Source: Zoogloeaceae bacterium (GTDB taxonomy: Bacteria; Pseudomonadota; Gammaproteobacteria; Burkholderiales; Rhodocyclaceae). From it: a DNA stretch of 33,471 nucleotides. Each line of letters starts with the position of its first letter. Within the stretch, counting starts at the first letter, position 1. This document shows positions 18,846 through 27,086 of the stretch, in pieces. Under the pieces are notes generated by a model that saw only the letters and a program-made list of their open reading frames with translations, ran no database searches and was not told where the DNA came from. The position numbers and the translations under genes were made by a program. The stretch spans positions 1 to 33,471 of the forward strand of contig JAISLJ010000146.1 in assembly GCA_031290955.1 (NCBI GenBank), written 5' to 3'.

Positions 18846-19390
18846 TGGGCGCGCCCTCCTCGTTGATCCTCGCCTGTGAACTCGTCCTGGGCACGCTCAC
18901 CAACTTTTTTTCCGCCCTGTTCCTCCTGCGGTTTTTCATGCAATGGCGGCGCATTTCCTTCCGGAACCAGATCGGCGCTTTCGTCATGAAGCTCACCGAC
19001 TGGGCCGTAAAACCCTTGCGCCGCGTCATTCCCGGCTTCCGGGGGCTGGATTGGTCGTGTCTCCTTGCTGTGTTTTTCCTGCAACTTGTCGATACCGCCC
19101 TGTATCTCCTGCTGTTCCAGATTCGTCCGCCCGTGGAATTCATCGCCCTGGTGGCGCTCCTCAAGTTTTTGAGCGCCATTGTCTATCTCGCCATGGCGCT
19201 GATCCTGCTGGAGGTTGTTTTTTCCTGGATCAATCCCCAGCACCCGCTGGCCTGGACTGTGCGCGAACTGACCGCGCCCCTGCTGCGCCCAATCCGGCGC
19301 CTCCTGCCGCCCATCGCCGGTTTCGACCTCTCGCCGCTCGTGGCCCTGCTCGGGTTTCAGGTGTTGCTCCTCTTCCTGCAACGACCATGA
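18845..19390 (+). CDS. yggT: YggT family integral membrane protein
   Basis: Hydrophobic 181-aa protein with two YggT-like halves (FFMQWRRISFRNQIGAFVMKLTDWAVKPLRRVIPG…; FSWINPQHPLAWTVRELTAPLLRPIRRLLP), located after proC. Confidence 0.9.
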   Translation: MGAPSSLILACELVLGTLTNFFSALFLLRFFMQWRRISFRNQIGAFVMKLTDWAVKPLRRVIPGFRGLDWSCLLAVFFLQLVDTALYLLLFQIRPPVEFIALVALLKFLSAIVYLAMALILLEVVFSWINPQHPLAWTVRELTAPLLRPIRRLLPPIAGFDLSPLVALLGFQVLLLFLQRP

Positions 19391-19758
19391 GCCGTCGCCG
19401 CGAGGAAGAAGACGCCAACGCACTCCTGCCGTGCCTCCAGCCGGAGGCGCGGCGCGAAAACCCTGCGGACTGGTGCCGCGAGGACGGGGAAGACGCCTGT
19501 GTGCTCCAGTTGCACATCCAGCCGGGCGCAAAGCGCAGCGAGATTGCCGGACGGCATGGCGAAGCCCTGAAGATTCGCCTGGCGGCCCCGCCCGTGGAAG
19601 GAAAAGCCAACGCCGCGCTCATCGCCTTCCTCGCCGACCGCCTGGGACTTCCCCGCGCTTCTATCCAACTGTGCGGCGGCGCAAGCTCCCGCCGCAAGAC
19701 CGTGCGGATCAAAGGCATCGACAAAACCCGCCTCCTCCTCCTCGCCCCCGCTCCCTGA
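19387..19758 (+). CDS. yggU: DUF167/YggU family protein
   Basis: LQLHIQPGAKRSEIAGRHGEALKIRLAAPPVEGKANAALIAFLADRLGLPRASIQLCGGASSRRKTVRIKG; translationally coupled to yggT. Confidence 0.9.
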   Translation: MSRRREEEDANALLPCLQPEARRENPADWCREDGEDACVLQLHIQPGAKRSEIAGRHGEALKIRLAAPPVEGKANAALIAFLADRLGLPRASIQLCGGASSRRKTVRIKGIDKTRLLLLAPAP

Positions 19759-19975
19759 CTGCCTGTGCCTCGATGCGGCAAGGCACGGGGGGATTGCCTT
19801 GCATGGGCGACAATCGCGGCGGCGTTGTTATTTTGGGAAACCCTGAACAACAAACCCCTTGCATCCTCTGGCGTGAAGCGACGCGGCAATCCACTGGCGT
19901 TTGTTTGCGCGATGCCCCCACCGTCCGCGCCGCCGTCTGCTTTCCCTTGGGCGTCCGTGTTGCGGAAAAGGTGTG

Positions 19976-20118
19976 TGGATTGCCACGGGCCTTCGGCCCT
20001 TGCAATGACGAGAGTTTGGAGGTTTGGAACATTTCTGTGGGTGCTGGTTCCGTCATGGCGCGAAAGGAAGCGCGAAACGTCCCAACTCTCGTCATTGCGA
20101 GCGAAGCGCGGCAATCCA
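19976..20118. repeat. 143-bp inverted-repeat element, copy 1
   Basis: TGGATTGCCACGGGCCTTCGGCCCTTGCAATGACGAGAGTTTGG … CCCAACTCTCGTCATTGCGAGCGAAGCGCGGCAATCCA; nearly identical to 30335-30477. Confidence 0.88.
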
Positions 20119-20289
20119 TCGGCCTTCACCTGCGCGATGTCCTTCCCGTCCGCGCCGCCGCTTGCTTCGCTCTCAGTCACGCTATTGCCCTTGGATTCCG
20201 GCATTTTTGCCTCCAGTTGGTTAAAAAGGACGACTCATCGGGAAAACGGGCCAGTATTACCCGTTTCTTCGGAAACTTCTTTGACCCTG

Positions 20290-21213
20290 AAACTCAGTAG
20301 CAGATCGCGCACGGAAGCTCGAATCTTCTGCCATTCCGGCAAAAGCGCACGCCGGAAAGACGCCTGGACAGAAATGTGCGCAACGGGTTCCAAGCTGAAA
20401 CTTAGGCCACATCTTGCAACTCCTCCCGGTACGCTGGGCCGGTTGCAGTCAATGTAGGCATCTACCTTACCCGCGGTGAATGTAAACATCAAGGGTATCC
20501 GTGCTCTCCCATCCAGGCTTCCCGGTACGTGGGTCCAAGTCTGCAACAACATAAACCTCCAAGCCATGAAAATCATCAGGCAGACGCTTATAATTATTCC
20601 ACCAGTATTCACCCGGTTTATAGATGTAGCTGGCCCGCCGATCCAGAAAGCCATCGCCAGCATAACTCTCGCCCGCCATAATTCCAACGGAAAGCCACAT
20701 ATTTTCATGAATAGATTGCTTCCGTTTTTCCGTTCTGATCTGGAAGTTTTCCAAACCTTTCATGTCGGGAAAGCGCACATCCATGCCGAAGCTGCGCAAG
20801 CGGGAATTGAAAGTACGTTCGGGTGTCGGCCCCTTGCGCTTCCCGCTGAACGCCGCTGGGTCTCCATCGTATTCAACATATTCAGCATAGTGCCGGGGAA
20901 TGACGACCTTCATGCCGCCCAAATCACCCACCACATCCTTCGGCGTGTACCTTGCCTGCGCCATTTCAAGGGGCTGGAAGCCCGTATACAGGACGAATCC
21001 CGTCCAGATCGTATAGATCATCGGGATCAACGCGCAGAGTATCAAGAGAAGCAGCCAGCGCAACCCAAACTTCTTCGGCTTCTGCGCCTTGCGTTTTCCT
21101 TCATCAAGCAGGTTTCCGTCCAATACCATGATTCTTCGCTCAAAACGACGCCAGTGACCACACCAGCGCAACAGTGGAAGAAAGCCGTGATTTTTCGCTG
21201 AAAGCTTGCCCAT
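20290..21213 (-). pseudogene. Membrane-anchored hypothetical protein, apparently frameshifted near 20470
   Basis: ORF 20467-21213 (N-terminal TM LRWLLLLILCALIPMIYTIWTGFVLY) ends …TDTLDVYIHRG*; the overlapping frame continues GKVDAYIDCNRPSVPGGVARCGLSFSLEPVAHISVQASFRRALLPEWQKIRASVRDLLLSF. Confidence 0.6.
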
Positions 21214-21243
21214 CGAATCGTTTCTTTTCAGCGTGACTGACTA

Positions 21244-22644
21244 CTAGTTCTCCCCGTCCTTCGTCTTCCCTTCCCCGTCCCTTGCTCCCCGCCAGCCGGA
21301 CCAGATCAGGGTGCGCAGGGGAAATTCCGGGATGATGGTGAAGATGTAGATCGCCACCAGGCCGTTGGTGACGGCGGCGAAGGCAAAGAGGGTGGGGATG
21401 CCGTAGCCGTGTTCGAGAAGGAGCGTGGCGGCGAGTGCGCCTGTGACCATGAAGAGCGCGTTCAGGATGTTGTTGGCGGCAATGATCCGGGCGCGGTGGG
21501 CATTTTCGCTGCGCGACTGGACGAGCGCATAGAGAGGCACACTGTAGAGGCCGCCGCTCATGCCCAGAAAAAGAAGATCGCCCAGAATGCGCCAGGCCGC
21601 CGGATCCCCCAGAAAAAGCGCAAGGTCGCGGACCTTCTCCGTGATGTCTCCACTCGCGATTTCCCCGACAGCGGGCGACGCCATGGCGAAATCCAGACCA
21701 AAGAGCGTCATGCCGACCGCACCCAGCGACACCAGGCCGGGTTCCACTGTCTTGCCGCTGCGCCGGGTCAGGCGCTCGCAGAAGAGCGATCCCGCGCCCA
21801 CCCCCACGGAAAAAACCACCAGAAGCAGCGTTACGAAGCGTTCATCACCATGCAGCACGGAACGCGCAAATTCCGGGAATTGCGTCAGAAACAGCGCGCC
21901 ATAGAGCCAGAACCAGGAAATGCCGAGAATGGAAAGAAAGACCGTCCGATCCTGCCGCGCAAAGCCGATGCAGCGCCAGGTTTCGCGCAGGATATTGGCA
22001 CGAATCTCCAGTTCAGGCGCAGAAGCGGGCGCGGCGGGAATGGCGCGGCTGGCAAGATAGCCCACGAGCGCCACGACAAAACAGACAGCGGTGATCCACG
22101 CGCCGCCATGCGCCATCCCGGCCAGCAGCGCCCCGGTCAGTGTGCCGATGAGGATGGAGACATAGGTGCCGCCCTCGACGAGGGCGTTGCCGCCAACGAG
22201 TTCCTGCGGCGCAAGATGCTGCGGCAGGATGGCGTACTTGACCGGACCGAAGAATGTGGATTGCAGGCCAAGGAGGAAAAGCGCACTCAGAAGCAGCGTG
22301 AGGCTCGTCAGCGCGAAACCCAGGCCGATGAAGAAGACGATGAGCATCTCCAGGATCTTCGTGGCGCGCGCCAGGCGGGCCTTGTCGAACTTGTCGGCCA
22401 GTTGCCCGGCGGTGGCGGAAAAAAGGAAGAAGGGGAGAATGAAAAGTCCCGCCGCCAGGTTGGCGAGTTCGCCCGGCGAGAGCGTTGTCCAGGCCGCAGC
22501 GTTGAAGGTGAGCAGTACCACGAGGGCGTTCTTGAACACGTTATCGTTGAACGCGCCCAGGAACTGCGTGACGAAGAGCGGCGCGAAACGGCGTTGGGCG
22601 AGCAACGCAAACTGGGAAGGGACGCGATTTTCGGGAAGATTCAT
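21244..22644 (-). CDS. lplT: MFS transporter, LplT-like lysophospholipid transporter
   Basis: 12-TM MFS protein: FAPLFVTQFLGAFNDNVFKNALVVLLTF…, typical of LplT and Aas-fused MFS domains; upstream partner is aas. Confidence 0.82.
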   Translation of the reverse strand: MNLPENRVPSQFALLAQRRFAPLFVTQFLGAFNDNVFKNALVVLLTFNAAAWTTLSPGELANLAAGLFILPFFLFSATAGQLADKFDKARLARATKILEMLIVFFIGLGFALTSLTLLLSALFLLGLQSTFFGPVKYAILPQHLAPQELVGGNALVEGGTYVSILIGTLTGALLAGMAHGGAWITAVCFVVALVGYLASRAIPAAPASAPELEIRANILRETWRCIGFARQDRTVFLSILGISWFWLYGALFLTQFPEFARSVLHGDERFVTLLLVVFSVGVGAGSLFCERLTRRSGKTVEPGLVSLGAVGMTLFGLDFAMASPAVGEIASGDITEKVRDLALFLGDPAAWRILGDLLFLGMSGGLYSVPLYALVQSRSENAHRARIIAANNILNALFMVTGALAATLLLEHGYGIPTLFAFAAVTNGLVAIYIFTIIPEFPLRTLIWSGWRGARDGEGKTKDGEN

Positions 22645-23906
22645 GGCGCGTTTCTCTCAAAGAAGGCGCGGGTCTGGAAGACCTGCGTGGAAAAGGTGCT
22701 CCCTTGCCAGCACAGGAGGCGCTTTACGGCGAGATCAAAATAGAGGGCGTTGTATTCGCGCAGCCGGAGAAGGTCCGCAAGGGCTTCCCAGGGCAGGAAA
22801 CCGTGGGCGGCGAGCGCGGCAGGCGAGACAATGGGCAGGATGCCCGGCAGGGGATAATCGGAGCCGTTCAGGAGGCGGGGATGCCAATCGCGGCGCTCCA
22901 GCAGCGTGCGGAGGATTCCCGGCTTGCGGTTCCGGAGCGTGAGGGCGGAGATATCCCCGAAGAGGCGGCCCCGCCATGCCTCTTCCTCCATGAGCCGGGC
23001 AAAGAGCGTGAAACTGGCGCAGCGTTTGCCGGGATGATCCAGGTCTTCATCCTTGCCCGTGCTGGCGCAATGCGCCACCACCACCCGCACTCCGGCTTCC
23101 AGGGCGCGGCGCAGGCGCAGGGGATTGCCGTAATGCTCGAAATGCGCCCCCTGCACGGCCCGCTCGCTGCCGCAGTGGCTGATGAGCGGCAGATCAAGTC
23201 GGGCAAGCGCCCGGTAGAAGGCGTCGCAGGCGGGCGCGGCGGGATCGATGTTCTGCGCCGCCGGGAGCCATTTGACGGCCTTTGCGCCCTGCGCGGCGGC
23301 GGCTTCCAGCCGGTCAAGGGCGTCGGGACGATGCGGGTGGATGGAAGCCGCCCACGCAAAACATTCCGGATGCACGGCGGCTACCTGGCGGGCGTAGTCG
23401 TCCGGCACGTAGAAGGTGCTGTGTTCCGGCTGCGGCGCGCCGTGCGCGTCGTGCGGCCAGTCAAAGGCAAAGAGGAGGAGCTTGGCCCCTTTCAGTTCCT
23501 GGGTGAGCGCGCGCAAGCGCCGGACATAGTTTTCATCCACCGAACCGGGCGAACCGCTGACGCAACCCGCGTTCAAATAAAACAGGCGCTGGAGATAGAG
23601 CACAGGATGCCAGGGCGACAGGAGTTTTTCACCCACCTGCGCGCCGCTATCGCCATCGCCGACACCCGCCAGATGCACGTGCATATCCCAGACTTCCTGC
23701 GGCTCCAGCCCCTGCCAAACCTGGGCAAGCCAGGGACTGTGCCGCAGATCCTCGGGCAAACCTTCCCGGCACGGGTTGCGCAGGAAGGGGCGGAAGCGGG
23801 AACGCGCAGGGGAAACCATCCCGTTTCCGTTGCCGCCACGGCTTGCGCACGCCGTCATGATCGGCAGGGAGAGAATGGCGGACTGGAGAAGGGAACGACG
23901 CTTCAT
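22641..23906 (-). CDS. Amidohydrolase-family lipoprotein (TIM-barrel metal-dependent hydrolase)
   Basis: Lipobox-like IMTAC near N-terminus; VWDMHVHLAG, GAKAVKWLPAAQNIDP, LPLISHCGSE, VVVAHCAS, LLNGSDYPLP. Overlaps both neighbours by 4 nt. Confidence 0.82.
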   Translation of the reverse strand: MKRRSLLQSAILSLPIMTACASRGGNGNGMVSPARSRFRPFLRNPCREGLPEDLRHSPWLAQVWQGLEPQEVWDMHVHLAGVGDGDSGAQVGEKLLSPWHPVLYLQRLFYLNAGCVSGSPGSVDENYVRRLRALTQELKGAKLLLFAFDWPHDAHGAPQPEHSTFYVPDDYARQVAAVHPECFAWAASIHPHRPDALDRLEAAAAQGAKAVKWLPAAQNIDPAAPACDAFYRALARLDLPLISHCGSERAVQGAHFEHYGNPLRLRRALEAGVRVVVAHCASTGKDEDLDHPGKRCASFTLFARLMEEEAWRGRLFGDISALTLRNRKPGILRTLLERRDWHPRLLNGSDYPLPGILPIVSPAALAAHGFLPWEALADLLRLREYNALYFDLAVKRLLCWQGSTFSTQVFQTRAFFERNAP

Positions 23907-26107
23907 GGCGCGATTTCCAGGCTGCGTTTCAGGGCGACGTAATCGGTCTTGCCCGTGCCCAGCAAGGGCAGCGCGGCGAGATGCACAATCTTGCGGGGGA
24001 CCATGAGTTCCGGCAAACCGGCGCGTCTGGCTTCGGTTTGCAGGTGTTCGCGTTTGAGGGCGGCGTTGGTGGTAAACAGTACCAGCGCCTCGCCGCGCCG
24101 GGAATCGGCCTGGCTCACCACTGCGTGTCCACCTTCCGGAACGGCGGCGCGGGCGAGGGCTTCCACGCTCTCCAGGCTCACCATTTCCCCGGCAATCTTG
24201 GCAAAGCGCCGCACCCGCCCGACCAGGCGCAAAAAGCCATCATCATCGATATCGGCGATGTCGCCGGTTGCGTACCAGCCCGGCCCGTTCTCTGTTTTCG
24301 GAGTTTCCAGCACACCGGGCCGTTCGTAGCGCAGATAGCCGTTCATGAGGTTGGGGCCGCGCACATGCAGCTCACCGCCCCGTTCAATGCCGGGCACTGC
24401 CTGCAAGCGCCATTCGATGCCGGGCAGCGGTTGTCCCACCGTGCCGCTGCGGAAGGCCATCGGCGTATTCACGGCGATGACCGGAGCGGTTTCCGTCGCG
24501 CCATAGCCTTCGAGGATACGCAGGCCGAATTTCTCGAACCACTGCTCGCGCACGGTATCCGCGAGTTTCTCCGCCCCCGCGACCACGTAGCGCAAGCGAT
24601 AGAAATCATAGGGATGGGCGAAGCGGGCATAGTTGCCCAGAAAGGTGCTGGTGCCGAAGAGCACCGTGCAGCCGCGCTCATAGGCAAGTTCGGGAATCAC
24701 CCGGTAGTGGAGGGGCGATGGATAGAGGAACAGCCCCGCGCCGGTAAGAAGCGGCAGGAAGGTTCCCGCCGTCAGGCCAAAGGAGTGGAAGATGGGCAGC
24801 ACGTTCAACACCCGGTCTTCAGGATTGAAATCGATCACGGCGCGAATCTGGGCGATGTTGGCGAGAATCGCCCGGTGTGAGAGCACGACGCCCTTGGGCT
24901 TCCCTTCGGAGCCGGAAGTAAAGAGCACAACGGCATCGTCCTCCGGCGCGGCGGCAATCTCTGCGTGGCGCGGAAAACACAAGGCGGCGAGAATCCAGAG
25001 GCGATCCAGAAAGCGCATTTCGTCGCGCAGGGTTTCCAGGTAGATGACTTGCTCAATTCCTTCGAGGGCGGCGACTTTTTCCGTGAGCCGCGCCTGCTCA
25101 AGGAAGGCGCGGGAAGTGACAAGGGTGCGAATCTGCGCCGCCGTGCAGGCCACCTGCATGCCTTCCGTGCCCGCGGTGTAGTTGAGCATGGCCGGGACAC
25201 GCCGCAGCGCGGTCAATCCCAGGAACAGCCCGACCGTGGGCGCGATGTTGGGCAGGAGGATGCCCACCCGCTCATCGGGCCGTGTCTTTTTGCTGACGAG
25301 CCGCCCCAGAGCCAGGGCCATCTTGAGGATATCCTGGTAACGCAGTTCCACCTGCTTCATGTCCTCCAACACGTGGCGACCGCGCCCGAACCGGGCGATG
25401 GCGTCACAGAAGTGGCTGTAGATCGTCTTCTCCGGCAAGGCGGAAAACAGCATTTCCTGCATCAGGCGGCGCAGGGCCTCGCCCGCCTTGCGTCGTCGGG
25501 CGCGCGCCGTGGGCGCGGCGGCAGGGGCAAGGCGCGTGAGGGGCAAAAGCGTGAGCGTGATGCGCGGAAACAGTCGCCGTGGTTGCCGGGCGGGCGAAAG
25601 GCGGGAAAAGTAACTGCGCGAAGGACCATCCAGCCGCACCGGCAGAAGCGTCGCTCCGGTGCGGGCAGCCACGAAGGCCGGACCTTCATAGACTTTCATC
25701 AGGCTGCCGGTGCGCGTGATTCGTCCTTCCGGGAAGATCACCACCGGGCGACCGGATTTCAAAAGGCGGATCACGGTCTTCATCGCCATCGGGTTGGAAG
25801 GATCAACGGTCAGATAATCGGCAAGACGCAGGAAGAGCCGGAACACCGGGTTCTTCACCGCTTCCGTGTGCACCACGAACACCGGGCGCGGAATGGGCAG
25901 GAAAAGCCCCAGGAGCAAGCCATCCAGAAAGGATTCGTGGTTGGCGATCACGAGCAGCGGCTGCACACGGTAATCCTCCCCGCCGCCCCGGACTTCGATG
26001 CGAAAAAGAAGACGAGCGAGAAACCGGAGCAGGACACAGAGGCCGGATTTGAAGGTTGACATCATAATCATGATCTTCGTTGTGTTGGTCGAAAAAAATT
26101 TCAGCAA
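23903..26107 (-). CDS. aas: Bifunctional acyl-ACP synthetase / 2-acylglycerophosphoethanolamine acyltransferase
   Basis: N-terminal PlsC domain (NHESFLDGLLLGLF; FPEGRITRTGSLMKVYEGPAFVA) fused to AMP-binding domain (VVLFTSGSEGKPKGVVLSHRA; LEGYGATETAPV; GWYATGDIADIDDDGFL). True start may be M at about 26059. Confidence 0.9.
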   Translation of the reverse strand: MLKFFSTNTTKIMIMMSTFKSGLCVLLRFLARLLFRIEVRGGGEDYRVQPLLVIANHESFLDGLLLGLFLPIPRPVFVVHTEAVKNPVFRLFLRLADYLTVDPSNPMAMKTVIRLLKSGRPVVIFPEGRITRTGSLMKVYEGPAFVAARTGATLLPVRLDGPSRSYFSRLSPARQPRRLFPRITLTLLPLTRLAPAAAPTARARRRKAGEALRRLMQEMLFSALPEKTIYSHFCDAIARFGRGRHVLEDMKQVELRYQDILKMALALGRLVSKKTRPDERVGILLPNIAPTVGLFLGLTALRRVPAMLNYTAGTEGMQVACTAAQIRTLVTSRAFLEQARLTEKVAALEGIEQVIYLETLRDEMRFLDRLWILAALCFPRHAEIAAAPEDDAVVLFTSGSEGKPKGVVLSHRAILANIAQIRAVIDFNPEDRVLNVLPIFHSFGLTAGTFLPLLTGAGLFLYPSPLHYRVIPELAYERGCTVLFGTSTFLGNYARFAHPYDFYRLRYVVAGAEKLADTVREQWFEKFGLRILEGYGATETAPVIAVNTPMAFRSGTVGQPLPGIEWRLQAVPGIERGGELHVRGPNLMNGYLRYERPGVLETPKTENGPGWYATGDIADIDDDGFLRLVGRVRRFAKIAGEMVSLESVEALARAAVPEGGHAVVSQADSRRGEALVLFTTNAALKREHLQTEARRAGLPELMVPRKIVHLAALPLLGTGKTDYVALKRSLEIAP

Positions 26108-26412
26108 TACTCGCGCAGGTAATCGAGCACGCTTGCGAGCGTGCTTTCAAGCCAATCGCGGTTGATCCAGAACCAGACTTCCTTGCCGATCTTCTCCGAT
26201 TGCAAGACGCCTGCCTCGCGCAAGATGGCGAGGTGATGGGAAACCGTGGAGCGAGTCAGCGTCGAAACGGCGGCGATCTGCCCCACATTGAGGCGCTCGC
26301 CGCGCTCGAACAAGAGCAGGATGCGCTGCCGATGCTCATCCCCCAAGGCCGTGAAGACTTGGGCAACAGGCTGCCAGGCAGGCGGAATGGCACGGGTATA
26401 GTCGGTTCTCAT
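26101..26412 (-). CDS. ArsR-family winged-helix regulator
   Basis: PVAQVFTALGDEHRQRILLLFERGERLNVGQIAAVSTLTRSTVSHHLAILREAGVLQSEKIGKEVWFWIN; start chosen at MRTDYTRAI. Confidence 0.88.
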   Translation of the reverse strand: MRTDYTRAIPPAWQPVAQVFTALGDEHRQRILLLFERGERLNVGQIAAVSTLTRSTVSHHLAILREAGVLQSEKIGKEVWFWINRDWLESTLASVLDYLREYC

Positions 26413-26414
26413 GT

Positions 26415-26434
26415 CGATAATCTTAGATATATCG
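26415..26434. promoter_or_regulatory. Candidate ArsR operator (imperfect palindrome)
   Basis: CGATAATCTTAGATATATCG with central ATCT-T-AGAT, immediately upstream of the arsR-type start codon. Confidence 0.45.
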
Positions 26435-26523
26435 TTGCGTTTTGTCAAGGGGGCAGGAGTCAGGAGACAGGGATCGGGAGGTAGGTGTTCCGTTCCTCTC
26501 CCCTTGTGCTGGTGTACCGCCCC

Positions 26524-26967
26524 TCAGCGATACACCAGCACCGGAATCTTTGAATGCGTGAGTACCTTGTTGGTTTCGCTGCCCAGCAAGAGGCCGCTGA
26601 TGCCGCGGCGACCGTGCGAGGCCATGAAGATGAGGTCACAGCCATTTTCCTCGGCGCTCTGGATGATGGCCTCGTAGGGTACGTCGCTGACCCGGCTCGT
26701 GGTCCGGCATTCCACGCCGGCCTCCTGGAATTCGGCTCGCGCGACCGCAAGGATGCGTTCGGATTCTTCCTCGCTTTTCCGGCGATGGATTTCCGGCGAG
26801 ATCGGGTCGATCAACGCGCCCTCGCCCATGAATTGCACCGGGTAATCCGCCCGGGCATAAAACACCGTGACGCGCGCGCCGCATTCCCGCGCGAACTGCG
26901 CGGCGCGGCGCACCGTGTCCCGGGAAAGCTGCGAGCCATCCGTGGGGACAAGAAGATGCTTGAACAT
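26524..26967 (-). CDS. Universal stress protein UspA family
   Basis: MFKHLLVPTDGSQLSRDTVRRAAQFA…, DLIFMASHGRRGISGLLLGSETNKVLTHSKIPVLVYR (ATP-binding Usp motif). Confidence 0.93.
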   Translation of the reverse strand: MFKHLLVPTDGSQLSRDTVRRAAQFARECGARVTVFYARADYPVQFMGEGALIDPISPEIHRRKSEEESERILAVARAEFQEAGVECRTTSRVSDVPYEAIIQSAEENGCDLIFMASHGRRGISGLLLGSETNKVLTHSKIPVLVYR

Positions 26968-27086
26968 GGTCCTTTGCCTCCTGTCTGTTGTACACCGTGC
27001 CATCCTACCCTAGCCTGCTCCGAAATCAAGCTGTTTGTCGTCCCCCGGCTGTGGTATAAAGGCGTTTTCCTCTGGGAGAAGTATCC

